Source: Kribbella soli
GTDB lineage: Bacteria > Actinomycetota > Actinomycetes > Propionibacteriales > Kribbellaceae
Direction of reading: 5' to 3'
Length of the DNA: 64,000 nt
NCBI RefSeq assembly: GCF_004331345.1
Contig: NZ_SJJZ01000002.1
Span: 496,001 to 560,000, forward strand
Within the stretch, counting starts at the first letter, position 1; every line of letters begins with the position of its first letter. This document shows positions 26,690-35,543 of the stretch, piece after piece. The notes below the pieces were generated by a model. That model searched no databases. It was given only the letters and a program-made list of their open reading frames with translations, and was not told the origin of the DNA. A program made the translations under genes and the position numbers.

Positions 26690-27559
26690 ATGTCTCTTCC
26701 CGAGGTGGGCGTCGGGCTGCCGGTGGTCGGGCTCCGCGGACCGGACGCGGTGGTCGAGATCGCGACAGCGGCTGACGAGCTGGGATTCGCAGCGGTCTCC
26801 GTCTTCGAGCGGCTCCTGGTGCCTGCGGCTCCGGACTGGGTGAACCACGCCGGCTTGCCGGAACAGGCGGCGTACGACGCGTTGGAGACCTTGACGTATG
26901 TCGCGGCGCGGACACAGCGGGTGCGGTTGCACACCGCCGTACTCGTGCCGCTCTTCCAGCAGCCGGTGGTGCTGGCGCGCCGGGTGGCGACGATCGATCA
27001 GCTCTCCGGTGGCCGGATGGATCTGGGCCTCGCGCTCGGCTGGCTGCCCGAGGAGTTCGTCGCCACCGGCGTCCCGAGCCGCGGCCGAGTAGCTGCGTTC
27101 GAGGAGTCGATCGCCGTACTGCGCGCCTGCTGGGGACCGGATCCGGTCGAGTTCAGCGGCGAGCACTACACAGTGCCGATGGCCAGGATCGGACCGAAGC
27201 CGGTCGCTCCCCTGACGCTGTACGGCGGTGGCGTGACCCAGCCCGCGATCGAACGTGCCGCCCGGATCGCAGACGGACTGACTCTCGCGCACCGCGACTG
27301 GGAATCCACCCGCGCCGCCGTCGGCTGGTACCACGAGGCCGGCGGCACCGGGCCGATCAACCTCCGCGCCGGCCCGATGCAACCCCACCCGATGCTCGAA
27401 GGCCAGGTCGGCTTCACCCCCGCCACGATCGTGGACGACCTGCGACGCGCCGCCGACGAGGGCATCACCCGGGTCGATTGGGACCTCAGCATCACCGGCA
27501 CCCCGATCCCCGAGCAGCTCGCCGCTCTCGAGAGCCTGGCCGGACGCCTCTACGGCTGA
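26690..27559 (+). CDS. LLM-class flavin/F420-dependent oxidoreductase
   Basis: 289 residues of the luciferase-like family (TIGR03619-like). Motifs: TQRVRLHTAVLVPLFQQPVVLARRVATID, GRMDLGLALGWLPEEFVATG and PLTLYGGGVTQPAIERAARIADG. The ATG at 26690 has AGGGA directly upstream and GGAAGG further back. Cofactor inferred as F420 or FMN from the family. Probably a stand-alone gene, being bracketed by hairpins on both sides. Confidence 0.8.
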   Translation: MSLPEVGVGLPVVGLRGPDAVVEIATAADELGFAAVSVFERLLVPAAPDWVNHAGLPEQAAYDALETLTYVAARTQRVRLHTAVLVPLFQQPVVLARRVATIDQLSGGRMDLGLALGWLPEEFVATGVPSRGRVAAFEESIAVLRACWGPDPVEFSGEHYTVPMARIGPKPVAPLTLYGGGVTQPAIERAARIADGLTLAHRDWESTRAAVGWYHEAGGTGPINLRAGPMQPHPMLEGQVGFTPATIVDDLRRAADEGITRVDWDLSITGTPIPEQLAALESLAGRLYG

Positions 27560-27568
27560 CCCGGACGC

Positions 27569-27645
27569 CCAGGCCATCACAATTCGACGCGGCTGCGGTG
27601 CCGCCCGCTCGGCGCGCGCTCGGCGGGTCGATTGTGATGGCCTGG
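27569..27645. terminator. Long inverted repeat between LLM gene and hrpA
   Basis: CCAGGCCATCACAATTCGAC (27569-27588) pairs with GTCGATTGTGATGGCCTGG (27627-27645) with a single bulged base; the 38-base loop is GC-rich. It follows the oxidoreductase stop by 10 bases and most likely terminates that transcript. Confidence 0.65.
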
Positions 27646-27699
27646 CGGTCCCGTAATCCAGGTGAGGTGCTGGGGTAGGGCGCCTAAACTGGTGTGGTT

Positions 27700-30600
27700 A
27701 TGCCTGATGCCCGGACCGAGTCCACGAGTCCATCCCCAGCCCCCTCGCAGGACCCGGCCAATCGCCGGCGCCGTCGGCGCGGCGGAAAGGGACGGCAAGC
27801 CGCCGCCCCCGGAGCCGCAACCGACGCCGCCCCGGGCGGTGCGGAGCGCCCCGACGGCGAGCTGAACCTTGCCGACGTGCTGGCGCGGCTGGACGATCTG
27901 ACGGCGTACGACCGGGACCACCTTGGGCGCCGGCTCGAGCGGGTTCGCCGTACGACGGACGCTCGCAAGCGCGCCGCCGAACTGCAGAGCGTGGCCGGGG
28001 CCGTCGAACAGGCCGAGCGGCGGGTCGACGTACGGCGCAACGCCGTACCCGAGATCACCTACCCGGAAGAGCTGCCGGTCAGCCAGCTCAAGGACGAGAT
28101 CGCCGCCGCGATCCGGGACCACCAGGTCGTGGTCGTCGCGGGTGAGACCGGGTCAGGGAAGACCACCCAGATCCCGAAGATCTGCCTCGAGCTCGGCCGC
28201 GGCGTGCACGGCATGATCGGCCACACCCAGCCCCGACGGCTCGCCGCCCGCACGGTCGCGGAGCGGATCGCCGAGGAGCTCGGCACCGAGCTCGGTGAGA
28301 CGATCGGTTTCGCCGTACGGTTCACCGACAAGGTCAGTGAGCGTTCGCTGGTCAAGCTGATGACCGACGGCATCCTGCTGAACGAGCTGCAGCGCGACCG
28401 CGACCTGACGCGGTACGACACGCTCATCATCGACGAGGCGCACGAGCGCAGCCTGAACATCGACTTCATCCTCGGCTACCTCAGGCGTCTCCTCCCCCGC
28501 CGCCCGGACCTCAAGGTGATCATCACCTCGGCGACCATCGACCCGGAGCGGTTCGCCGCGCACTTCGCGGCCGCCGACGGCACCCCGGCGCCGATCGTCG
28601 AGGTGTCCGGCCGGACCTACCCGGTCGAGGTGCGGTACCGCCCGGTCAACGATCCCGAGGACCCGCGCACGATCGACCGCGACCAGACCCAGGCGATCCT
28701 GGACGCCGTCGACGAGCTCGAGTACGAGGCGGACGGCGACGTACTGGTCTTCCTGTCCGGCGAGCGCGAGATCCGCGACACCGCCGACGCGCTCAACGAC
28801 AAGTTCCGCGACGAACGCCGTACGACCGAGATCCTCCCCCTGTACGCCAGGCTGTCCAACGCGGAGCAGCACCGGGTCTTCCAGGCGCACTCGAACCGCC
28901 GGATCGTGCTCGCCACGAACGTCGCCGAGACCTCGCTGACCGTCCCCGGTATCAAGTACGTGATCGACCCCGGTACGGCGCGCATCTCGCGCTACAGCCA
29001 CCGCACCAAGGTCCAGCACCTGCCGATCGAACCGGTGTCGCAGGCCAGCGCGAACCAGCGCAAGGGCCGCAGCGGCCGGACCAGCGACGGCATCTGCATC
29101 CGGCTGTACTCCGAGGAGGACTTCACCAACCGGCCGGAGTTCACGGACCCGGAGATCCTGCGCACCAACCTCGCCTCCGTCATCCTGCAGATGACCGCGA
29201 TCGGGCTCGGCGACATCGCCGCGTTCCCGTTCATCGACGAACCCGACAAGCGCAGCATCACCGACGGCCTGCAACTGCTCACCGAGCTCGGGGCGATCGA
29301 CACCCCGAAGGGCGGCCGGCTGACCCCGATCGGCCGGCAGCTCGCGCAGATCCCGCTCGACCCGCGGCTGGCCCGGATGATCGTCGAGGCCGACAAGCAC
29401 GCCTGTGTCCGCGAGGTCATGGTGATCGCGGCCGCGCTCTCGATCCAGGACCCGCGCGAACGCCCGACCGACGCCGAGGCGCAGGCCCAGCAGGCGCATG
29501 CCCGGTTCCGCGACCCGAACAGCGACTTCCTCGGGTACCTGAACCTCTGGGGCTACCTGAAGAAGCAGCAGAAGGAGCTGTCCGGCAACCAGTTCCGCCG
29601 GATGTGCCGCAGCGAGTACCTGAACTATCTCCGGGTCCGCGAGTGGCAGGACATCTTCGCGCAGCTCCGCCAGGTCGCCACCCAGATCGGCGTGAAACTC
29701 AACAGCGGCGAGCCGGCCGACCCGCAGAGTGTGCACATCGCGCTGATGTCCGGTCTGCTCAGCCACCTCGGGATGAAGGACCCCGCGAACCAGCACCAGT
29801 ACCTCGGCGCGCGCGGCACCAAGTTCGCGATCTTCCCCGGCTCCGGGCTGTTCAAGAAGCCGCCGCAGTTCGTGATGGCCGCCGAGCTGGTCGAGACGTC
29901 GAAGCTGTGGGCGCGGGTGAACGCGAAGATCGAGCCGGAGTGGGCCGAGGATCTCGCCCCACACCTGATCAAGCGCTCGTACTCCGAACCGCACTGGGAA
30001 CGCAAGGCCGGCGCCGTGATGGCGTACGAGAAGGTCACGCTGTACGGCGTACCGATCGTTGCCCGGCGCAAGGTGAACTACGGGAAGGTCGACCCGGAGG
30101 TGTCGCGCGAGCTGTTCATCCGGCACGCGCTGGTCGAGGGCGACTGGGACACCCACCACAAGTTCTTCCACGAGAACCGCAAGCTGATCGAAGAGGTCGA
30201 GGAGCTCGAGGAGCGGACCCGGCGGCGCGATCTGCTGGTCGACGACGAGACGCTGTTCGCGTTCTACGACGAGCGTCTCGGCCCCGAGGTGGTCACCGGC
30301 CGGCACTTCGACACCTGGTGGAAGACGGCACGGCAGCGCGACGCCGACCTGCTCGACTTCGAGCGTTCGCTGGTGGTCCGCGAGGGCGCGGACGTCAAGG
30401 AGGATGAGTTCCCGCTGCGCTGGACGCAGAACGGAATGACGTTCGACCTGACCTACGCCTTCGAGCCCGGCACGGACGCCGACGGCGTGACCGTCCACAT
30501 TCCGCTGCTCGTCCTGAACCAGGTGACCGCGGACGGCTTCGAGTGGAGCGTTCCCGGGTTCCGCGAGGAGCTGGTCACGACGCTGATCAAGTCGCTTCCG

Positions 30601-31773
30601 AAGGCGGTACGGCGGAACATCGTGCCGGCGCCGGACCACGCGCGGCAGATCCTCCCCGAGCTCGACCCGGCGTCCGGGCCGCTGACCGACGCGATGGCGC
30701 GCGCCCTGCAGGAGTTGCGCGGCGTGGTGATCGAGCCGGAGGACTGGGACTGGACGCGGGTGCCCGAGCACCTGCGGATGACGTTCCGGGTCGAGGACGA
30801 CAAGCGCAAGACCGTGGCCGAGGGCAAGGACCTCGCCAAGCTGAAGGAGAAGCTGAAGCCGAAGACGAAGGCCGCGATCTCGCAGGTCGCGTCGAAGGCG
30901 GTCAGCGGGCTGGAGAGGTCCGGGCTGACCGACTGGACGTTCGGGGATCTCCCCCGCAGCTTCTCCGAGCACCGCAACGGGCTGACAGTCGCGGGCTACC
31001 CGGCGCTCGTCGACGACGGCAAGAGCGTCGCGATCCGCTTGCAGGAGACCGAGCGCGACCAGGCCGCCGCGATGTGGGCGGGGACGCGGCGGCTTCTGCT
31101 GCTGACGATGCCGTCGGTGATCGACGTCGTACAGCGGAATCTGACCAATCAGCAGAAGATGACGTTGATGGCAGGTCCGCATCGCAACGTCGGCGAGCTG
31201 CTCGATGATGCGATCGCGGCGGCTGTCGATCAGCTGATGGCAGCGGCGGGTGGGCCGGCGTGGAACCTGACCGCGTTCTCGATCCTGCGGGACGCCGTAC
31301 GGTCGGATCTCGCGGACACCGTGCTGACGATCCTGCAGCAGGTCGAGCAGGTGCTCGGGCATGCGCGGACCGTGGACAAGCAGATCTCCCGCGCGGCCAG
31401 CCCGGCGTTGCTCGCGGCCCTGTCGGATGTCCGCGGCCAGCTCGAAGGCCTGGTGCATCCGGGGTTCATCACCGAGACCGGCGCGAAGCGGCTGCCCGAC
31501 CTGGTGCGGTACCTGCGCGGTATGGAGCAGCGCCTGGACAAGCTCAGCGCCAACGCCGCGCGCGACCGCTCCGGCATGGCTGTCGTCGACATGCTGACCG
31601 ACGAGTACCGCAAGAGGCTCCGAGCGGTGCCGACGGGCAAGTACCCGAGCCCCGGACTGCTCGAGGTCCGCTGGATGCTCGAGGAACTCCGCATCAGCCT
31701 GTTCGCCCAGACCCTCGGCACGCCGTACCCGGTCTCCGAGAAACGCATCCGCAAGGCCTTGGCCGACAGTTAG
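27700..31773 (+). CDS. hrpA: ATP-dependent RNA helicase HrpA
   Basis: 1357 residues, close to full-length E. coli HrpA. Order: a basic, low-complexity N-terminal tail; DEAH helicase core with Walker A GETGSGKT (about 148-155), DEAH at about 245-248, motif III SATIDPERF and motif VI QRKGRSGRT; HA2/winged-helix and OB domains; then the long DUF3418 C-terminal domain typical of HrpA. It remodels RNA, and in bacteria is tied to mRNA processing and stalled-ribosome rescue. ATG at 27700 lies 10 bases after a TAAACT -10-like hexamer (27685-27690), so the mRNA may be leaderless; a GTG two codons earlier is the alternative. It overlaps the convergent WYL gene by 4 bases. Confidence 0.92.
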   Translation: MPDARTESTSPSPAPSQDPANRRRRRRGGKGRQAAAPGAATDAAPGGAERPDGELNLADVLARLDDLTAYDRDHLGRRLERVRRTTDARKRAAELQSVAGAVEQAERRVDVRRNAVPEITYPEELPVSQLKDEIAAAIRDHQVVVVAGETGSGKTTQIPKICLELGRGVHGMIGHTQPRRLAARTVAERIAEELGTELGETIGFAVRFTDKVSERSLVKLMTDGILLNELQRDRDLTRYDTLIIDEAHERSLNIDFILGYLRRLLPRRPDLKVIITSATIDPERFAAHFAAADGTPAPIVEVSGRTYPVEVRYRPVNDPEDPRTIDRDQTQAILDAVDELEYEADGDVLVFLSGEREIRDTADALNDKFRDERRTTEILPLYARLSNAEQHRVFQAHSNRRIVLATNVAETSLTVPGIKYVIDPGTARISRYSHRTKVQHLPIEPVSQASANQRKGRSGRTSDGICIRLYSEEDFTNRPEFTDPEILRTNLASVILQMTAIGLGDIAAFPFIDEPDKRSITDGLQLLTELGAIDTPKGGRLTPIGRQLAQIPLDPRLARMIVEADKHACVREVMVIAAALSIQDPRERPTDAEAQAQQAHARFRDPNSDFLGYLNLWGYLKKQQKELSGNQFRRMCRSEYLNYLRVREWQDIFAQLRQVATQIGVKLNSGEPADPQSVHIALMSGLLSHLGMKDPANQHQYLGARGTKFAIFPGSGLFKKPPQFVMAAELVETSKLWARVNAKIEPEWAEDLAPHLIKRSYSEPHWERKAGAVMAYEKVTLYGVPIVARRKVNYGKVDPEVSRELFIRHALVEGDWDTHHKFFHENRKLIEEVEELEERTRRRDLLVDDETLFAFYDERLGPEVVTGRHFDTWWKTARQRDADLLDFERSLVVREGADVKEDEFPLRWTQNGMTFDLTYAFEPGTDADGVTVHIPLLVLNQVTADGFEWSVPGFREELVTTLIKSLPKAVRRNIVPAPDHARQILPELDPASGPLTDAMARALQELRGVVIEPEDWDWTRVPEHLRMTFRVEDDKRKTVAEGKDLAKLKEKLKPKTKAAISQVASKAVSGLERSGLTDWTFGDLPRSFSEHRNGLTVAGYPALVDDGKSVAIRLQETERDQAAAMWAGTRRLLLLTMPSVIDVVQRNLTNQQKMTLMAGPHRNVGELLDDAIAAAVDQLMAAAGGPAWNLTAFSILRDAVRSDLADTVLTILQQVEQVLGHARTVDKQISRAASPALLAALSDVRGQLEGLVHPGFITETGAKRLPDLVRYLRGMEQRLDKLSANAARDRSGMAVVDMLTDEYRKRLRAVPTGKYPSPGLLEVRWMLEELRISLFAQTLGTPYPVSEKRIRKALADS

Positions 31774-32711
31774 GAGTCGAGGAGGCGGCGGGCCAGGTCG
31801 TGTACGGCGGCGCGCAGCTCGGGTGGATCGAGGATCTCGAACGGCCACCGGATACGGGTCACCTGTCCGACGAGCGGACCCAGGTCGTTGGCGGCGAAAC
31901 GGATCTCGCAGCTCGCCGCGTCAATCGGTTCGACCACGCCTTGGCCTGGCGGAATCACCTTGGTCACGGTCTCGGCGGCCGCTTGGACACGAATCCGGGC
32001 GACGATGTCCCACGGCGTCACTCCGGTGCCCTCGGCAACGAGTGCGACCGGGTCCGGCGGGTCGTCGAAGGTGTACCGGGAGCCGGTGAGCACCGGCTGC
32101 TCGATGCGGTCGACCCGGAAGGTTCGCCACGCCTGCCGGTCGCGGTCGCGGGCGACGAGGTACCAGCGGCGGCCGGTGTGCACGATCTGCAGAGGCTCGA
32201 CGCTGCGTTCGGACTCGCTGCCGTCGTGGGTGCGATAGCGGAACCGGATCCCTTCGACATGCCGGCAGCCGGCCGCCAGGACGACCAGCACGTCGCCGTC
32301 CACCGGCGGCAGCTCGCCCTGTGGCAGCTGAGTGGTGTGCGCGCCGATCGCGGCGACCTGCTCGCGCAGCCGCACGGGCAGTACCTGATGGAGTTTCGCG
32401 AGCGCGGAGATCGCCGCCTGCTCGACTCCGGTCACCGTCGTGCTCGTCGCGACGCGCAGGCCGACCGCGATCGCCACAGCCTCGGAATCCTCGAGCAGCA
32501 GCGGCGGCAGGCGTCCACCGGGGCCGAGGCGATAGCCACCGCCGATCCCCGCCTCCGCGTCGATCGGGTAGCCGAGAGACCGCAGCCTGGTGACGTCCCG
32601 CCGTACGGTCCGAGGCGTGATCTCGAGCCTTGCGGCCAGCTCGGCGCCGTCCCATTGAGGGCGCGAGTGCAGCAAGGACAGCAAACGGAGCAGCCGGGCC
32701 GCGGTATCCAT
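31770..32711 (-). CDS. WYL-domain HTH transcriptional regulator (YafY family)
   Basis: 313 residues. N-terminal DeoR-type HTH (RLLRLLSLLHSRPQWDGAEL then RTVRRDVTRLRSLGYPIDAE), followed by a WYL domain (RRWYLVARDRDRQAWRTFRVDRI) and the C-terminal WCX extension. WYL proteins sense nucleic-acid or nucleotide ligands in several studied cases. It is divergent from a DinB-family gene, and a perfect 12-bp inverted repeat lies in the shared promoter. That pairing is recurrent in actinobacteria. Confidence 0.88.
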   Translation of the reverse strand: MDTAARLLRLLSLLHSRPQWDGAELAARLEITPRTVRRDVTRLRSLGYPIDAEAGIGGGYRLGPGGRLPPLLLEDSEAVAIAVGLRVATSTTVTGVEQAAISALAKLHQVLPVRLREQVAAIGAHTTQLPQGELPPVDGDVLVVLAAGCRHVEGIRFRYRTHDGSESERSVEPLQIVHTGRRWYLVARDRDRQAWRTFRVDRIEQPVLTGSRYTFDDPPDPVALVAEGTGVTPWDIVARIRVQAAAETVTKVIPPGQGVVEPIDAASCEIRFAANDLGPLVGQVTRIRWPFEILDPPELRAAVHDLARRLLDS

Positions 32712-32729
32712 CGTGGGTCCATTCTGCCT

Positions 32730-32760
32730 CGACCTGCGGACCGACCCTGTCCGCAGGTCG
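32730..32760. promoter_or_regulatory. Candidate operator between WYL regulator and DinB gene
   Basis: CGACCTGCGGAC (32730-32741) and GTCCGCAGGTCG (32749-32760) form a perfect 12-bp inverted repeat with a 7-base centre. It is 18 bases from the WYL start codon and 15 from the DinB ATG, so a protein bound there would affect both promoters. Confidence 0.65.
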
Positions 32761-32775
32761 TCCTACGGTGATCAC

Positions 32776-33621
32776 ATGACGACGCTCACGCAGAACCTGC
32801 TGGACCTGTCGGACTTCGCTTGGCAACGACTGCGGGACCGGGTCGAAGGTTTGACCGACGCGGAGTACTTCTGGGAGCCGTTCGACGGCTGCTGGTCGGT
32901 TCACAAGGCCGACAACGGGTACGCCGCCGACTGGGCCTGGATACCGCCCGGTCCCCCGCCGTTCACCACTCTGGCCTGGCGGATCACACACATCGCCGAC
33001 CTGTTGCAGGCCGAGCGTACGGCGACCTGGTTCGGGCACGAACCTGTTGCCACGGACGATGCGCCCGCGGTTCCGGGGTCTGCCGAGGCCGCTCTTGAGG
33101 CGCTGGATCACGCGTACGAGATCTGGCGTCGGCGCCTCGCCGCGCTCAACCAGGAGGACCTCGACCGGCCGATGGGCGAGATCGCGGGCCCGTACGCCGA
33201 CAACGACGGCACCTCGTTCGCGCTGCACATCCTCGACGAACTGATCCACCACGGCGCCGAGGTGGGCACCGTCCGCGATTTCTACCGCGGTGCGCACGCC
33301 GAAGACCCGTTCGCGGCTGCCCTTGCGGGTGACCTCACACCGGCCGACCGCCCCGCACTGCTCGCCGAGGCGGCCGCCGCGCAGCGCTGGGAGGTCATCC
33401 CGCAACTCGCGGATCTGGGCTTCGCCGTGAACGAGGCTACGGCGGACAGTGTCACCGCAGCCCACCTCGCGGCCGGAACAGGTTCCCTCAACACTCTCCG
33501 GTTCCTGGTGGAGAACGGCGCGGACCTTTCGCTGACCGACTCCCGATTCAACGCCGACGTACGTGGATGGGCGCAATGGTTCAAGCAGACCGACGCCGCG
33601 GAATATCTCGCAACGGTCTGA
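32776..33621 (+). CDS. DinB-family protein with C-terminal ankyrin-like repeats
   Basis: 281 residues. Residues 1-175 form a DinB four-helix bundle (NLLDLSDFAWQRLRDRVEGLTD, WRITHIADLL, LHILDELIHHGAEVG); the His residues in the second and last helices are the expected metal ligands. Residues about 205-275 form ankyrin-like repeats (VTAAHLAAGTGSLNTLRFLVENGADLSL). The DinB fold includes mycothiol- or bacillithiol-dependent transferases; the ankyrin tail suggests a protein partner. ATG 15 bases after the divergent operator. Catalytic role unproven. Confidence 0.8.
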   Translation: MTTLTQNLLDLSDFAWQRLRDRVEGLTDAEYFWEPFDGCWSVHKADNGYAADWAWIPPGPPPFTTLAWRITHIADLLQAERTATWFGHEPVATDDAPAVPGSAEAALEALDHAYEIWRRRLAALNQEDLDRPMGEIAGPYADNDGTSFALHILDELIHHGAEVGTVRDFYRGAHAEDPFAAALAGDLTPADRPALLAEAAAAQRWEVIPQLADLGFAVNEATADSVTAAHLAAGTGSLNTLRFLVENGADLSLTDSRFNADVRGWAQWFKQTDAAEYLATV

Positions 33622-33670
33622 TCAGGACGTGTGCGTACGTGAGTCTTGCGCCAACCGACGCTGGTGGTGC

Positions 33671-35488
33671 TCAGAAGGGTGCAGGGTCGGCTTGTCGGGT
33701 GATGGGACCGCGGGCGGGTGGGATTGTCCTGTAGCGGTGGCCGGTCGGGGTCGTCAGGGTGATGGAGCCGTCGGGGTGGCTGGTGGTGTGCCAGCCCCAG
33801 GCGGAAGTGTCTTTGATGACGTGGTGATACTCGCAGTACGGGGCCATTCCGGACAGGTTCGTACGGCCGGTTTGGGCGAATGGGGTGAGGTGGTCGCGGT
33901 CGCATTCGCGGGAGGTGCGGTTGCAGCCGGGCCAGGCGCAGACGGGGTGGCGGGCCAGGAGCGTTTCGGTGACGAGTGCACCAGGATTGTGCCGGGTGGT
34001 GGATGCCTCGACCACGGCGCCGTTGGCAGGGTCGGTGAGGAGCCTGCGCCAGGTGCCGTCGGCGGCGACGCGGCGGGCCATCTCGGCGGGGATGGGTCCG
34101 TAGCCGGTGAGTTCGGCCGGGTCGTCATCCATGCCGAGCAGGGTGGAGGCGGGGACGATGACCTCGATGTGCGGGCGGCGGCGGTGCTGGTCGGGCAGCC
34201 GGCGGCCGAGCCAGTCCAGGCCGTTGCGGAGGATGTGCTCGAACAGGTCGGCGGTCGCGTCGGCGCGGCGCTGTTCGGCGGTACGGGCGTCCTTGTCCGC
34301 TCCCGCACCCGAACTGGCGGCCGTGCCGGTGGCGTTGTCTGTCGGTGGCCCCGTGTCGTTGGCTGTCGGCGCCGTCTCCCCGGCAGTGTCGCCCTCGGTG
34401 GTGGGGCCGGCCGTGGACCCAGCTGCGTCGGCAGTGGGGTCGGTGGTGGGGGCGTCGCGTTTGGCGAGGGCGGCGATGGCTTGGATGGTGACCCACATCT
34501 GCTGGATCTTGTCGGCGGTGTGGACGATCCACAGCCCTGCCATGCCGTTGGCCAGGGGGACGATCTTGCAGGTGCGCTCGGCCGCGGCGGCACGGTGATC
34601 CTCCGCCGCGCGAGCGGCGGTGTGTTTGGCGACCTGGCGGCGCAACGACTCCAGCAGGTTCCGATGGGTCTGCTTGGCGGCGCGTTTCAGCACATGCGTC
34701 TCCACAGCTCGTGCCGCGTCCTCCGGCAGGTCGCCGGTGGCTTCGGAGATGGCCAGAGCCTTGCCCCACGTCAGCGCACCACACCGCAACGCCGTATGGG
34801 TCGCTGACAGCGTCGAGGTCAGACGCAACGCCGTTTCGACCCGCCGCCCGACGGTATCCGGCGACAACCCGAGCGCCAGCCCGATCTCGGCGTACCAGGA
34901 CCGCTCGGGGTCGATCGGGCGGCCCCTGGAATCGATCTGCGTCGGGCGGGGCGACTCGCGATGCTCGGCACGGCGTTGCCGGACGAACGACGCCATCGCA
35001 CTGGCCTTGATCGCCTCCCCCCAGCCGATCAGCCGGTCCGCGGCCCTCATCAACTCCACCAGCGCCATCGGCGACATCGCCCCCGGCCGCGTTACCTCCA
35101 ACGCGGCCGCGAGCGCACCACCGGGCGCCAACAACACCCACGCGGGCGCCTCCCGGCGCAACATCTCCCGCTCCGCCTCGTCCTGCTCTAGCCCGTCCCA
35201 CTCCTGCCACTCGAACTCATCCACCCGCGAGTAGCGGTTCCGGCCCAGCAACTCATCCAGCTCGGCGTCCAACTGGTCTTCCTCAGAGACGAAGCGCGCA
35301 TCATCCGGGAACCCGGAACCAGTCAGGTGGTACAGGTCGTCTGGGACGTAGTCATCGTCCAGCGGCTCAGCGTCGCATCTGCACTGACCACACGCGACGC
35401 CATGGTGAGGGGCTGCATCGGTGCGCGAGCCGGCGTCAGCGGTGACCCGATGGTCGCCGCCTGCCCCGGTTCCAACACCTGCTCGCAT
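33671..35488 (-). CDS. DUF222/13E12-repeat HNH endonuclease-domain protein
   Basis: 605 residues. The central part is DUF222 (about residues 130-400) with a Thr/Ala/Gly-rich linker near 350-400. The C-terminus carries an HNH motif: CAWPGCNRTSRECDRDHLTP, then NLSGMAPYCEYHH with the Cys pairs and the catalytic DH. The family is abundant in actinobacteria, where mycobacterial copies (13E12 repeats) are LexA-regulated. The ATG at 35488 is chosen because a LexA-like box and AT-rich -10 end only about 12 bases before it, implying a leaderless transcript; a longer frame upstream would be read through the operator. Confidence 0.85.
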   Translation of the reverse strand: MRAGVGTGAGGDHRVTADAGSRTDAAPHHGVACGQCRCDAEPLDDDYVPDDLYHLTGSGFPDDARFVSEEDQLDAELDELLGRNRYSRVDEFEWQEWDGLEQDEAEREMLRREAPAWVLLAPGGALAAALEVTRPGAMSPMALVELMRAADRLIGWGEAIKASAMASFVRQRRAEHRESPRPTQIDSRGRPIDPERSWYAEIGLALGLSPDTVGRRVETALRLTSTLSATHTALRCGALTWGKALAISEATGDLPEDAARAVETHVLKRAAKQTHRNLLESLRRQVAKHTAARAAEDHRAAAAERTCKIVPLANGMAGLWIVHTADKIQQMWVTIQAIAALAKRDAPTTDPTADAAGSTAGPTTEGDTAGETAPTANDTGPPTDNATGTAASSGAGADKDARTAEQRRADATADLFEHILRNGLDWLGRRLPDQHRRRPHIEVIVPASTLLGMDDDPAELTGYGPIPAEMARRVAADGTWRRLLTDPANGAVVEASTTRHNPGALVTETLLARHPVCAWPGCNRTSRECDRDHLTPFAQTGRTNLSGMAPYCEYHHVIKDTSAWGWHTTSHPDGSITLTTPTGHRYRTIPPARGPITRQADPAPF

Positions 35489-35499
35489 GGTTCTTATAT

Positions 35500-35515
35500 T
35501 AGAACCTCTGTTCGA
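35500..35515 (-). promoter_or_regulatory. LexA/SOS-box-like operator
   Basis: TAGAACCTCTGTTCGA matches the actinobacterial SOS box TCGAAC-N4-GTTCGA at 11 of 12 fixed positions. On the minus strand it is followed by an AT-rich TAATAT/TATAAG stretch and then the HNH gene ATG. Confidence 0.7.
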
Positions 35516-35529
35516 TTCCGCCAAATCAG

Positions 35530-35543
35530 GTTGACCCTGATTG
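35530..35543. repeat. Target-site duplication, left copy
   Basis: GTTGACCCTGATTG here is repeated exactly at 36997-37010, immediately outside the two ends of the IS481-family element. A 14-bp perfect duplication indicates a comparatively recent transposition. Confidence 0.85.

Noticed and set aside
28153..31848. 1231-codon open frame on the minus strand
   Set aside because: It is antisense to hrpA, whose motifs are complete; composition is that of a shadow frame.
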